Assembly (NCBI RefSeq): GCF_008329945.1
Contig: NZ_CP035807.1
Span: 992,001-1,056,000, forward strand
DNA length: 64,000 nucleotides
Source: Thiospirochaeta perfilievii
GTDB lineage: Bacteria; Spirochaetota; Spirochaetia; DSM-2461
Direction: 5' to 3'
A model generated the notes under the pieces. The model was not told the origin of the DNA and did not search any database. It worked only from the letters and a program-made list of their open reading frames with translations. Below are positions 9,044 through 18,473 of this stretch, one piece after another; positions within the stretch are counted from its first letter, which is position 1, and every line of letters begins with the position of its first letter. The position numbers were made by a program, and so were the translations under genes.

Positions 9044-10104
9044 TATTTTTGTCTCACTGTAAATGAGTTTATCTCTTTACCATCAACTGTAACAATTAGT
9101 TTATTTCCAACTTTCTCAAGGTAAGGTATTGTTAATGGACCACCAAAAGTTCTTGATGTAAATATAGTCTCTATATCACCCTCAGAATTAACTCTCTCTA
9201 ACTTCATTGGTAGACTTACTGGATAATTTGAAACAACTAACTCAATTAAGCCAAAGGAGAAATCTGAAGGATAGTCCTCTGGGGCAGTCATTGTCATCTC
9301 AACAATTGTAGACCAAGGAACAGTAATACCTCTGTCTGGTGTTTGATAAACAATTACACCTGGATTTTCATCATTTCTTCTATTTCTAACTGTAAATCTG
9401 TATCGTATAGGCCACTGTGTAATTTTATTAAGACCATCTAAAAATGGAAGTCCCTTCATTGTTGGAACCACGTAGGATGACTCTAATTTACCTTTACTTA
9501 TATGAAATGTAACCTCTGTAACCTCTGTTATCTCCGTTCCAGCAGGAGGATCTTGGGATAAAATAGTTCCTTCCGGTTCATCACTTACTATCTCAATAGG
9601 TGTACCAATTATAAGAATAGGCTCTGAACTTGTGCTTGAAAAAAGCTTCTGTAGCTCTGCTCTAACAGCATTAATTGTCTGCCCTTCATAGGAACCAACA
9701 ATATCTATAACTCCACCTAAACTTGAAGTGATATTTATAAGTCTTCCAGCTTTTACAACTGACCCAGGAGATATATCTTGACTTATAATAAGTCCCTTCT
9801 CCTTTGGAGAACTATTTTTTACAGTAAGTTTAGGATACAGTGCTCGTTCCTGTAACTCTATAATTGCTTCGGATAATTTAAGCCCAATTAAGTTAGGAAC
9901 TTTAGTATCCTCTTGTCCTTCAAGAGTAGCAAAAAAGATTATAGCAAAAAGTATAACAATAAACACTGCCGAGGCTATAATTCCCCATACAGCCTTAAAA
10001 TAAAACTCTTTTTCAATCTTCTCTCGAATTAATAACTCTTCTTCTGTTAACTCAATCTTTTCTCTATTCTTTGAACCAAATAGTTGTTTAAAAATATTTT
10101 TCAT
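9043..10104 (-). CDS. Membrane-anchored PASTA-domain protein
   Basis: The protein has 353 residues: a short basic cytoplasmic N terminus, one transmembrane helix (about 38-62), then extracytoplasmic PASTA repeats starting VPNLIGLKLSEAI, followed by further PASTA-like units and a C-terminal beta-rich region. There is no kinase or transpeptidase domain. PASTA domains bind muropeptides or peptidoglycan in Ser/Thr kinases and PBPs. Here the domain stands alone, directly downstream of def-fmt (3-bp gap), an arrangement I recall from treponemes. A cell-wall-sensing or scaffold role is inference. Confidence 0.85.
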   Translation of the reverse strand: MKNIFKQLFGSKNREKIELTEEELLIREKIEKEFYFKAVWGIIASAVFIVILFAIIFFATLEGQEDTKVPNLIGLKLSEAIIELQERALYPKLTVKNSSPKEKGLIISQDISPGSVVKAGRLINITSSLGGVIDIVGSYEGQTINAVRAELQKLFSSTSSEPILIIGTPIEIVSDEPEGTILSQDPPAGTEITEVTEVTFHISKGKLESSYVVPTMKGLPFLDGLNKITQWPIRYRFTVRNRRNDENPGVIVYQTPDRGITVPWSTIVEMTMTAPEDYPSDFSFGLIELVVSNYPVSLPMKLERVNSEGDIETIFTSRTFGGPLTIPYLEKVGNKLIVTVDGKEINSFTVRQK

Positions 10105-10107
10105 TAT

Positions 10108-11034
10108 CTATCCCAATAGTGTATTTACAAAATTCTTTACACCGTTATTAAATGATTTATAATCTAAAGCTTTTTTAGACTGTAATTGTAACCTAGTAAT
10201 ATAAATAGTACCATCTCCGGTTTTAACTAAAAAACCATTTGCTTTTGAGTATTCTAAAACTCTTCCTGGTTCACCATCACCTACTATATCCGAGGCCTCT
10301 GCCTCAATAATATTTAAGCCTTTTCCTTCAAATTCTGTCTGGGCCATTGGCCAAGGATTGTATGCTCTAATCATATTTAAAAGTTGATTTGAGTCCATAC
10401 TCCAGTCAATTATACCATCATCCTTCATAATTAGTTTACAAAATGTTGCATCATCATCATTTTGTTCCCACTCTGTTACAGAATCACTTTCAATATCCTT
10501 AACAACTTTAACAATATATGGTGCAGCCATTGTAGCAACCCGCTCAGTTAACGAACCAGTTGTCTCCTTTTCTGATAACTCGAATTTTTCTTGAAGAAGA
10601 ATATTTCCACTATCCATTTTAGCTGCTAATCGTTGAATAGATATTCCAGATACTTTATCTCCATTTAAAATTGCTGCACTAAGAGGTGAAGGGCCCCTAT
10701 ATATTGGCAATAGAGATGGATGAATATTTACTCCTCCTAGGGGGAAAATATCTAGAAACTCCTTTTTAAATATTTTACCATAGGCGATGCAAACTAAAAG
10801 ATCTGGTTTTAACTCTTTTATCTTACTGTATAGTTCACTCTCTAGTCTATCGGGTTGAAATATATTTAGTTCTAACTCTTCTGCCCTTGCTTTTATAGGG
10901 GATGGGAAGAGTGTTTTTTTTCTACCCTGGGGTCTATCAGGATTTGTTAAAACCCCACAAACGTCAAACTCATTTACAAGGGCATTTAATGAAGGCACAC
11001 CAATTTCAGGGGTTCCAGCAAAGAGAATACGCAT
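10108..11034 (-). CDS. fmt: Methionyl-tRNA formyltransferase
   Basis: Fmt formylates initiator Met-tRNA using 10-formyl-tetrahydrofolate. The 308-residue length is standard. The N-terminal formyltransferase domain begins MRILFAGTPEIGVPSL, with the folate-binding and catalytic signature HPSLLPIYRGPSPL and the Asp in MDSGNILLQ. The C-terminal OB-like domain is intact. The start codon overlaps the stop of def by 1 bp, the usual def-fmt pair. The 10-formyl-THF supply is presumably provided by Fhs, encoded elsewhere in the window. Confidence 0.97.
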   Translation of the reverse strand: MRILFAGTPEIGVPSLNALVNEFDVCGVLTNPDRPQGRKKTLFPSPIKARAEELELNIFQPDRLESELYSKIKELKPDLLVCIAYGKIFKKEFLDIFPLGGVNIHPSLLPIYRGPSPLSAAILNGDKVSGISIQRLAAKMDSGNILLQEKFELSEKETTGSLTERVATMAAPYIVKVVKDIESDSVTEWEQNDDDATFCKLIMKDDGIIDWSMDSNQLLNMIRAYNPWPMAQTEFEGKGLNIIEAEASDIVGDGEPGRVLEYSKANGFLVKTGDGTIYITRLQLQSKKALDYKSFNNGVKNFVNTLLG

Positions 11035-11531
11035 TATATACCCATAGCCTTTTTATATTTCTTTACAATCTTTTCTTTAGGTTTATCCTGTAGATGATCA
11101 ATAAATAGAACGCCATTTAGATGATCTATTTCGTGCTGTATAACAGTTGCCAACATTCCATCAGCATCAATGGTGAAAGGTCTTCCCCGCTCATTCCAAG
11201 CTTGTACTTTTATCCTTTCTGGTCTGGTAACTTTGGCATACATGCCTGGGATACTTAAACATCCCTCTTCATATACATTCTCTTCTAAGGAAGTTTCAAT
11301 TATTTCTGGGTTAATAAGAACAAATGGTTCTACATCCTCAAATCCTACAACTACAAATCTTTTTGATACACCAACTTGGGGAGCAGCAAGACCAACACCG
11401 TTGGATTCTATCATAAAATCTATCATCTCTTTAATAAATGATTTTAATTCTGGAGTAAATTCTGTTACAGGTTCTGCAACTTTTCTTAAAACGACTTCTT
11501 CTTCTTGGAAGCCTAATTTATACATATCCAT
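11034..11531 (-). CDS. def: Peptide deformylase
   Basis: This Fe/Zn hydrolase removes the N-formyl group from nascent proteins. It has 165 residues. All three family motifs are present: GVGLAAPQVG (motif 1), EGCLSIPG (motif 2, Cys metal ligand) and QHEIDHLNG (motif 3, two His ligands and catalytic Glu). It is the first of a coupled def-fmt-PASTA-aroK set and follows the adenosine deaminase gene by 13 bp. Confidence 0.98.
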   Translation of the reverse strand: MDMYKLGFQEEEVVLRKVAEPVTEFTPELKSFIKEMIDFMIESNGVGLAAPQVGVSKRFVVVGFEDVEPFVLINPEIIETSLEENVYEEGCLSIPGMYAKVTRPERIKVQAWNERGRPFTIDADGMLATVIQHEIDHLNGVLFIDHLQDKPKEKIVKKYKKAMGI

Positions 11532-11544
11532 AATAGGAATAATA

Positions 11545-12588
11545 CTAAAGATAACCCTTATTGTTCAAGGTTTCCCGTATTTTAATTTCTAAACTATCCT
11601 TCTTATCTTTATCCATAAATGTAGCAAATAAGTTATTTAGGATAAGTTGTCCAATCTCTTTTTTATTAAATATTTCATTTTCTAGAAGAAGAACATACTC
11701 TTCTAACAAGGTAGAGCCAAAAATTGTAGGATCATCAGAGTTAACTGTTATAAATATTCCCTTATCAAAAAAACTCTTAATTGGATGGCTACCTATATTT
11801 TGAACATAAGCTTTAGTAAAAAGATTACTAGTGGGACATACTTCTAAGGGAATTTTAAGCTCTTTCAAATGGTTCATACACTCTTCATTTTCCATAGCTG
11901 ATATACCATGGCCAATTCTTTCGACTTTTAGAATATCTACTGCAGCATTTATAGATTTATAGTCAGCATCCTCACCAGCGTGGGCAACAAGATGCAGTCC
12001 GTGCTCTCTTGCTTTATCAAAAACTGTTACAAAATCCTCTGCATTTCCAACTTTTTCTGCCCCGCCTAGACCTATCCCTATTATCCTTGGATGATTAAAC
12101 TCCAGGGTTAAATCTAAATTTTTCATGGCATTTTCTAAGCCAAATCCCCTAGATACGTCTATTATAAACTTTATATCAATACTCTTTTCTTTAAATATCC
12201 TATCGGCACCAGAAACAAGAACATTCATAATGTCTTGAAAAATAAAACCATTTTTTAAAAATGATGTAGGAGCCACAAATACTTCGGCATAAACAATATT
12301 ATTACTGGTTAAATAATCTTCTAAATCATCCATAAGCAGTTTAAAATCTTCTGGATCTCTATATGATGCTTGGATAACATTAATAAATAGATCAATAAAG
12401 TCGGAAAGACTATTAACTTTAAATTTATTCTCTAGGTCCTCAATATTATGAACACCTTCAATATCTAATTTATGTTTATTAATAAGTTTCCATACTGTTT
12501 TAGCTGTAGTAACAGCTTCTATATGAAGATGAATCTCTGTTTTAGGTATCCCTTGTAATTCAGTAATAGTACTTTTTTTAATATCCAT
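11545..12588 (-). CDS. add: Adenosine deaminase-family purine deaminase
   Basis: This metal-dependent aminohydrolase (347 residues) acts in purine salvage. Zinc ligands are visible in TEIHLHIEA (near residue 19), VAHAGED and the HGI segment, and the late Asp pair is in VNSDDP. The family usually has HxHLxG at the first site. Here it reads HLHIEA, so the substrate pocket may differ and adenine or another purine is possible. It lies 12 bp downstream of hisH in the same direction. Confidence 0.85.
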   Translation of the reverse strand: MDIKKSTITELQGIPKTEIHLHIEAVTTAKTVWKLINKHKLDIEGVHNIEDLENKFKVNSLSDFIDLFINVIQASYRDPEDFKLLMDDLEDYLTSNNIVYAEVFVAPTSFLKNGFIFQDIMNVLVSGADRIFKEKSIDIKFIIDVSRGFGLENAMKNLDLTLEFNHPRIIGIGLGGAEKVGNAEDFVTVFDKAREHGLHLVAHAGEDADYKSINAAVDILKVERIGHGISAMENEECMNHLKELKIPLEVCPTSNLFTKAYVQNIGSHPIKSFFDKGIFITVNSDDPTIFGSTLLEEYVLLLENEIFNKKEIGQLILNNLFATFMDKDKKDSLEIKIRETLNNKGYL

Positions 12589-12600
12589 AAATTATCCTTA

Positions 12601-13203
12601 TTAAGCCTCTACAAAGTTACGAAGAAGTTGTAAACCTACTTCCCCAGATTTCTCTGGATGAAACTGAAAAGCAGTAATATTCTCATATTCTACACTTGAA
12701 CAAAACTCAATGCCATAAGTTGTTTTTCCTATAACATTTTTTTTATCCTTTGGTTCTACATAGTAAGAGTGCACAAAATAGAAAGATGCTTCCTTTGGAA
12801 TACCTCTAAAAATACCCTTACCATTATGCTCAACGGTATTCCAACCTATGTGGGGAATCTTTAACCCCATATCCTTTGGAAAGTGTTTTGCCTCTCCTGG
12901 AACCAATCCAAGACAGTTAGTATCGCTCTCCTGGGAGTGATCAAGAATAATCTGAGATCCAAGACAGATACCTAAAATAGGTTTCCCACTCTTTTTAAAT
13001 TCCCTTAAACTCCTCTCTAAATCCCTAACTCTTAGTTGCTCCATAGCCCAGTTTGCTTCACCTACTCCAGGGAATATCAATTTGTCACACCCCATTAAAA
13101 CAGAGTGTTCAGAAGAAACCACATAGTCAGAACCTATAAAACTTAAAGCAGAGACTACACTTGTAAGATTTCCTGCATTATAATCTACAATCCCTATTTT
13201 CAT
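12601..13203 (-). CDS. hisH: Imidazole glycerol phosphate synthase, glutaminase subunit HisH
   Basis: This class-I glutamine amidotransferase delivers ammonia to HisF in histidine synthesis. It has 200 residues. The nucleophile is Cys80 in GICLGSQ, and the His/Glu pair sits in FQFHPEKSGEVG near residue 180. The partner hisF is not adjacent: hisH is embedded between a lipoprotein gene (4-bp overlap at its start) and a purine deaminase. Other histidine-related genes in the window (hisC at 30.9 kb, a PHP protein at 38.3 kb) are also scattered. Confidence 0.94.
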   Translation of the reverse strand: MKIGIVDYNAGNLTSVVSALSFIGSDYVVSSEHSVLMGCDKLIFPGVGEANWAMEQLRVRDLERSLREFKKSGKPILGICLGSQIILDHSQESDTNCLGLVPGEAKHFPKDMGLKIPHIGWNTVEHNGKGIFRGIPKEASFYFVHSYYVEPKDKKNVIGKTTYGIEFCSSVEYENITAFQFHPEKSGEVGLQLLRNFVEA

Positions 13204-14075
13204 TTGTCGGCCTCTCCTTCTAAAAATATAATATTATTAATAAAATCTACAATTATTTTCTCATTTATAGCTATATTTTCCAATACTACAAAATTATTTT
13301 CTGTCCTAACCTCTATATTTTGACTTATATCATTAAGAATAACACTGTTAGAAGTCAGGGATGAGAACTTAAAAAATAGGTTTAGCAAACGATTAAAGGC
13401 TTTTGCTTTATTAATTGTTTCAAATCCTAGCTCTCCTATAATAGTATACTCAAGATTTCTGGGATTTAAAGATAATTTTAAACTTTTAACTCCACCTTGT
13501 ATAAATCCATTACTAAGTCTTTTAGTTAACTCATCTTCAACCCTAGGTTTAATAAATAGAATAGCATCTACTGGAGTTTCTAAACTGAACTCTCTATGTT
13601 TTTTAATTATTGGAACAATATCCAAAGAGGAAAAGATAATAGTATTATTATCAGAAAAGTAAATTTTTACACCATCTTTATTTACCCAATACTTAATACC
13701 TCTATCCTTAACTTTTTTCCAGGAGAAAGATAAAAATAGTCCAAACTCACTCTTACCCCTAGAAAAGTCCCCTCGAAGAACACCATCAAAACCAGATTTA
13801 ATATCACTGTTAAGTCCAAGAAAAACATCAAAACTTTGAGTTATAAAACCTTTAGTAAACTTATCTAGATTGTATGTAGCGAGAACTCCATTAATAATAG
13901 ACTGATTCTCTTTAAAATCCACATAGATAATTGAATCTCTCTGATCAGAAAAGAGGTTATCAATAGAGACGCTCTCTTGTATCCTTAAAGATGGAGGATT
14001 TGTCTGGCAGCTATATAAAAATAGCAGGCCTAAGCCTGCTATAATAATTATGCTTTTTCTAAAAAGATTGTGCAT
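13200..14075 (-). CDS. Lipoprotein of unknown function
   Basis: The 291-residue protein has a signal peptide and lipobox ending LYSC (Cys23), so it is probably exported and lipid-anchored. The mature part is rich in beta strands, with segments such as GDFSRGKSEFGLFLSFSWKK and KIYFSDNNTIIFSS. No family was recognised. Its start overlaps the 3' end of ileS by 28 bp and its end overlaps hisH, so it is translated from the same messenger. Confidence 0.8.
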   Translation of the reverse strand: MHNLFRKSIIIIAGLGLLFLYSCQTNPPSLRIQESVSIDNLFSDQRDSIIYVDFKENQSIINGVLATYNLDKFTKGFITQSFDVFLGLNSDIKSGFDGVLRGDFSRGKSEFGLFLSFSWKKVKDRGIKYWVNKDGVKIYFSDNNTIIFSSLDIVPIIKKHREFSLETPVDAILFIKPRVEDELTKRLSNGFIQGGVKSLKLSLNPRNLEYTIIGELGFETINKAKAFNRLLNLFFKFSSLTSNSVILNDISQNIEVRTENNFVVLENIAINEKIIVDFINNIIFLEGEADK

Positions 14076-17000
14076 GTTTCATCTCCACATGATACTTCAT
14101 TGGAGAACTCCTTTGATGTAAAATCTAAAGTTGTAGCTAAAGTTTCATTTAATAAATACTCTTTAAAACTCTCTGCTGCCTCTTTAACTTTATCTGAACC
14201 CTCTATTCCTAGACTAATTCTATCTACAACTTCAAGGTTACTATCTTTTCTTAAATTATTAACACCACGAATTATGTCTCGAACTATACCTTCCTGAATT
14301 AACTCATCAGTTAAAACTGCGTCTAAGGCTATTGTTAACATTCCCTCGTTTAATACCTTAAGCCCCTCTTTCTCGGCCCTTGAAATTACAACATGCTCTT
14401 CAGTTATTTCCACATCCTGTTCTGTTTTATTGGAACCAACATAGGATACAGTTAAAGTTTTACCCTCTAATAATCCCTTTATTGCAGAACCATCTAGCTT
14501 ACTAATTTCAGCTGCTGCATTTTTCATGTTTTTACCTAACAGTTTACCAAGTACTTTAAAGTTTGCCTTACAGCTATACTCTACTAACTCCTCTTCATTC
14601 TCTCTTAAAAGAACCTCTTTAACATTTAGCTCTTCTTTAATTATATCAGACATTTCAAGTAGTACACTCTTCTCGTTTTCATCCCGAGTTACCATAAACA
14701 TAGATTTTAAAGGCTGCCTGGTTTTTAGTGTATGTAGAGATCTTAACGCACGTCCCATAGATACAGCCTGTCTAGTTAAGGACATTTTTAACTCTAGTCT
14801 CTCATCCCTATTCTCCACTTTTGCTACAGGGAAATCACATAGATGAACAGATTCTGGCATATCCTCTGTCCTTAGGTTTTGATAGATCTCCTCTGAAATA
14901 TATGGAACAAATGGACAAGCAACTTTTACAAGGTTCATTAAAGCGTACCAAATTGCTTGGTAAGCTTCTGTTTTATCATTATCACTCTCTGACTTCCAGA
15001 ATCTCTTTCGACTTCTTCTTATATACCAATTATTTAATGAGTCAATAAACTTAACAAACTCATCTATGGCTTCTCTTACATCATAGGCATCTAATTTTTC
15101 TGTTACATTGGCGATTAATGTCTCTGTTTCAGATATTATCCACTTATCTAATGGGTTTTCAGGGTTTTTAGGTCCCTGCTTAATTGTAACATTATCAATA
15201 TTAGCATATGTAATAAAGAAGGAGTATGCGTTCCAAAGTGGTAGAATTATTGATTTTAATACATCTTTTACCCCATCGTCAGAGTATTTTAATCCCTCAC
15301 CCTTAACCACAGAACTATGCATTAAAAATAGCCTTAGGGCATCTGCACCAAAATTGTTTATAACTTCCATTGGGTCTGTATAGTTTCTAAGACTCTTGGA
15401 CATTTTTTTACCATCTGCTGCTAAAACTAAACCATTAACAACAACATTTTTAAATGCAGGTTTATCAAAAAGTGCTGCTGCTAAAACAGTTAAAGTGTAA
15501 AACCAACCCCTAGTCTGGTCTAAACCTTCAGATATAAAATCTGCAGGATAGTTGGCTTCGAACATCTCTTTATTTTCAAATGGGTAGTGGTTTTGAGCAT
15601 AGGGCATAGCTCCAGATTCAAACCAACAGTCTAATACCTCTTCAACCCTTTTCATTGTTCCACCACAACTACATGGAATAGTAATATCATCAACAAAGTG
15701 TTTATGTAGGTCATCTATATCAGTTTTCCCTGATAGATTTTCTAACTCTTGTCTTGAACCAATACAGATATCCTTTTTACAATCAGGACACTGCCATATA
15801 GGAATAGGATTACCCCAATATCTATTTCTAGATACAGACCACTCCCTAGCTCCTTCTAACCACTTACCAAAACGCCCTTTTTGTAAATGGGAAGGAACCC
15901 AGTTAATCTGCTCATTTGCACTTAACATTTTATCTTTAATCTGGTCTACATCTATAAACCATGAACTTATAGCTCTATAAATTAGAGGGCTTTTACACCT
16001 CCAGCAGTGGGGGTAACTATGAAGATACTGCTCTCTTTTTATTAACTTACCCTCTTCCTTGAGTCTATTAGTTATATCTTTATCACAATCTTTTACATAC
16101 CTATCTTTATAATCAGGAATTTCTCCAGTAAATTTACACTCACCATCTATCGGACAAACTGTTTTAATTCCTGTTCCCTTTAATACAAGGTGGTCGTCCT
16201 CACCAAATCCTGGAGCAATATGAACAATACCTGTACCACTATCAGTAGTTACATAGTCTGCTGTAAAAACTTTAAAAGCTCCCTGCTCTACTGCATCTTC
16301 AAAGTATGGCATTAAAGGTTCATAGGATAAACCTAAAAGGTCACTACCCTTCTTCTCCCAAACTATATCAAGGCTCTCCCCTTCTTCTAGCTTGTAGTAG
16401 GCAGAAACCCTCTCCTTAGCCATTATATAATAACAATCTTCATCCTTATCCTTAACTTTAACATACTCTATTTCAGGCCCTACAGCTAAAGCTAAGTTAC
16501 TAGGTAGTGTCCATGGTGTTGTAGTCCATGCCATAAAAAATGTATTGTCTTCATCTTTTAACTTAAACTTTACTGTTATAGCGTTATCGTGAACATCTTC
16601 GTACCCACCCATATTTAACTCATGGGTTGATAGAACTGTGGAACACCTAGGACAATAGGGCATAATTCTATGACCTTCATATACTAACTCTTTATCCCAA
16701 AGCTGTTTAAATACCCACCATATAGACTCCATATAGTCAGGATCCATTGTTTTATAATCATTATCAAAGTCTACCCATCTACCTAAACGGTTTATTACAG
16801 ACTCCCACTCTTTTGTGAATCTTAATACAATAGATCGACATTTTTCATTAAACTCAGGTATACCGTACTTCTCAATCTCTGTTTTACCAGAGATTCCAAG
16901 CTCTTTCTCCATTTCGAACTCTACAGGCAGACCATGACAGTCCCACCCAAATCGTCTCTCTACTTTTTTACCCTTCATTGTTTGATATCTTGGGAATATA

Positions 17001-17197
17001 TCCTTTATAGTTCCTGGAACAAAGTGCCCAAAATGGGGAAGTCCGGTTGCGAATGGAGGTCCATCAAACATAATATACTCTTGGCAGCCTTCTCTTTGTT
17101 CAATAGATCTTTTAAAAATATCCTTTTCCTTCCAGAACTTTAATATTTCTTCTTCCATTAAAGGAAAACTTACCCTTGGGTCTACTTGCTTATACAA
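14048..17197 (-). CDS. ileS: Isoleucyl-tRNA synthetase, type 2 (eukaryote-like)
   Basis: This class I synthetase charges tRNA-Ile. The HIGH motif appears as LPHFGH and the KMSKS motif as DGKKMSKSLRNY. The large CP1 editing domain and the long C-terminal extension (about 1,049 residues in all) identify the second, eukaryote-like bacterial type, which is often insensitive to mupirocin. I place the start at the TTG at 17197 (MYKQVDPRVSF), because AAGGAG lies exactly 7 nt upstream. The alternative TTG at 17218 lies upstream of that site and has none. It is the first gene of the run down to hemerythrin. Confidence 0.95.
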   Translation of the reverse strand: MYKQVDPRVSFPLMEEEILKFWKEKDIFKRSIEQREGCQEYIMFDGPPFATGLPHFGHFVPGTIKDIFPRYQTMKGKKVERRFGWDCHGLPVEFEMEKELGISGKTEIEKYGIPEFNEKCRSIVLRFTKEWESVINRLGRWVDFDNDYKTMDPDYMESIWWVFKQLWDKELVYEGHRIMPYCPRCSTVLSTHELNMGGYEDVHDNAITVKFKLKDEDNTFFMAWTTTPWTLPSNLALAVGPEIEYVKVKDKDEDCYYIMAKERVSAYYKLEEGESLDIVWEKKGSDLLGLSYEPLMPYFEDAVEQGAFKVFTADYVTTDSGTGIVHIAPGFGEDDHLVLKGTGIKTVCPIDGECKFTGEIPDYKDRYVKDCDKDITNRLKEEGKLIKREQYLHSYPHCWRCKSPLIYRAISSWFIDVDQIKDKMLSANEQINWVPSHLQKGRFGKWLEGAREWSVSRNRYWGNPIPIWQCPDCKKDICIGSRQELENLSGKTDIDDLHKHFVDDITIPCSCGGTMKRVEEVLDCWFESGAMPYAQNHYPFENKEMFEANYPADFISEGLDQTRGWFYTLTVLAAALFDKPAFKNVVVNGLVLAADGKKMSKSLRNYTDPMEVINNFGADALRLFLMHSSVVKGEGLKYSDDGVKDVLKSIILPLWNAYSFFITYANIDNVTIKQGPKNPENPLDKWIISETETLIANVTEKLDAYDVREAIDEFVKFIDSLNNWYIRRSRKRFWKSESDNDKTEAYQAIWYALMNLVKVACPFVPYISEEIYQNLRTEDMPESVHLCDFPVAKVENRDERLELKMSLTRQAVSMGRALRSLHTLKTRQPLKSMFMVTRDENEKSVLLEMSDIIKEELNVKEVLLRENEEELVEYSCKANFKVLGKLLGKNMKNAAAEISKLDGSAIKGLLEGKTLTVSYVGSNKTEQDVEITEEHVVISRAEKEGLKVLNEGMLTIALDAVLTDELIQEGIVRDIIRGVNNLRKDSNLEVVDRISLGIEGSDKVKEAAESFKEYLLNETLATTLDFTSKEFSNEVSCGDETCTIFLEKA

Positions 17198-17395
17198 AAC
17201 GACACTCCTTAAATTCAATAAAAAATTAGAACAATTTTATTATTTTTATTAATAATTGGCAATAGAGGTCAAATAACTACTATTTATTGGATACATATTT
17301 GAATCTTAACAAATTACTTGAAAATGGTAATAAACATTAACATAAGTTAAGATTTAATGTTTACATAAAGAAAATTTGCATTATACTTATTAATT

Positions 17396-17875
17396 ATGAT
17401 TATATTTAAATATAAAGATGAATTAGACGAAGATTCGGTAAGAGCTGCTGCACTACTGTGCGTTATTCTAGGTGTATCAACCTTTATAAGTCATAGCTTA
17501 GTACCACTTTTAGTTTTATTATGCGATAACATAGTTTCATTTTTTTTAACACCTAAGCACTCTTTCCTTACAAGGTTTTCAAAGATTACAATTCTACCAA
17601 TAGCAAATTTTAGAACAAAAAAGATAAGTGCTAATGCTAAACATTTTGCTCTACTACTTGCTATAATTACCGAATCTATAATTATACTGTTTCTATTTAA
17701 CGGTTATATTTTATTTGCAAATACTCTACTCTTCTTTTTAATTTTTTTTGCATTAACGGAGACTTTTCTAAAATTTTGTATAGGTTATTATATATTTAAT
17801 ATTTTATCACTTAAGGGGTTTATAAACGAAGAGTTGAGTGATGATTGTCTATTAAGTTTTAACCACAACCATTAA
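17396..17875 (+). CDS. DUF4395-like integral membrane protein
   Basis: The 159-residue protein has a short hydrophilic N terminus (DEDSVRAAALL) followed by paired hydrophobic helices around residues 17-52 and 83-135. The N-terminal DxxxVR segment, the central FSK/KHFALLLAI segment and the late FxKFCIGYYIF match the layout of DUF4395 proteins, a family often found near thioredoxin-like genes. Here it lies directly upstream of thiol peroxidase. The function is unknown. It has its own upstream gap of about 180 bp next to ileS. Confidence 0.65.
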   Translation: MIIFKYKDELDEDSVRAAALLCVILGVSTFISHSLVPLLVLLCDNIVSFFLTPKHSFLTRFSKITILPIANFRTKKISANAKHFALLLAIITESIIILFLFNGYILFANTLLFFLIFFALTETFLKFCIGYYIFNILSLKGFINEELSDDCLLSFNHNH

Positions 17876-17886
17876 AATATCATAAA

Positions 17887-17901
17887 TAGTAATAATTACT
17901 A
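17887..17901. promoter_or_regulatory. Fur/PerR-type 7-1-7 operator upstream of tpx
   Basis: TAGTAAT-A-ATTACTA is a perfect 7-1-7 inverted repeat; symmetry in fact extends to 21 bp (17884-17904). It has the spacing and AT pattern of PerR/Fur-family boxes (consensus half-site TnATAAT). It abuts the -35 element of the tpx promoter. Control of a peroxidase gene by a peroxide-sensing Fur-family repressor is expected biology, but no such regulator is encoded in this window. Confidence 0.6.
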
Positions 17902-17930
17902 TTTACAATAATAGTTTTATATCTTATATT
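17902..17930 (+). promoter_or_regulatory. Predicted sigma-70-type promoter of tpx
   Basis: TTTACA (17902-17907) and TATATT (17925-17930) are separated by 17 bp, placing transcription start near 17937, about 32 nt before the tpx ATG. The arms TTTACAATA and TATTGTAAA also make an inverted repeat spanning the promoter. Confidence 0.5.
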
Positions 17931-17968
17931 GTAAACATAATTAAATAAATAAAAATAAGGATATATAA

Positions 17969-18469
17969 ATGGCAACAGTAACATTAGAAGGCAATAAAAT
18001 TGAGACAGTAGGAGTACTTCCATCTGTAGGTAGTAAGGCACCAGACTTTAAACTAGTAAAGCAGGATTTATCAGATATTAGTTTATCTGATTACTTAGGG
18101 AAAAAGGTTGTTTTAAATATTTTTCCTTCTCTTGACACAGGAACATGCGCAGCATCTGTAAGGGCATTTAATAAGAGTGCAGCAGATTTAAAGGATACAG
18201 TAGTTTTATGTATTTCAGCAGATCTGCCATTTGCAGCGGGAAGGTTCTGTGTAGCAGAAGGTATTGAAAATGTTGAAACAGCTTCTAACTTTAGAGATAA
18301 AGATTTTGGGAATTTATACGGGGTAGACTTTAAAACTGGCCCCCTAGTTGGTCTATTAGCGAGATCAGTAGTAGTAGTTAATGAAAAGGGTGAAGTTATT
18401 TACACTGAATTAGTATCAGAAACAGTAAATGAACCTAATTATGATGCTGCACTAGCTGTATTAAAGTAA
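17969..18469 (+). CDS. tpx: Thiol peroxidase Tpx
   Basis: This atypical 2-Cys peroxiredoxin (166 residues) reduces H2O2 and alkyl hydroperoxides with thioredoxin. The peroxidatic Cys60 is in [12 protein letters not shown] and the resolving Cys94 in GRFCVAEG, the Tpx spacing. It is preceded by AAGGAT and by a promoter with a Fur/PerR-like box, so oxidative-stress induction is likely. It is monocistronic: a terminator-like hairpin follows within 110 bp. Confidence 0.97.
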   Translation: MATVTLEGNKIETVGVLPSVGSKAPDFKLVKQDLSDISLSDYLGKKVVLNIFPSLDTGTCAASVRAFNKSAADLKDTVVLCISADLPFAAGRFCVAEGIENVETASNFRDKDFGNLYGVDFKTGPLVGLLARSVVVVNEKGEVIYTELVSETVNEPNYDAALAVLK

Positions 18470-18473
18470 TGGA

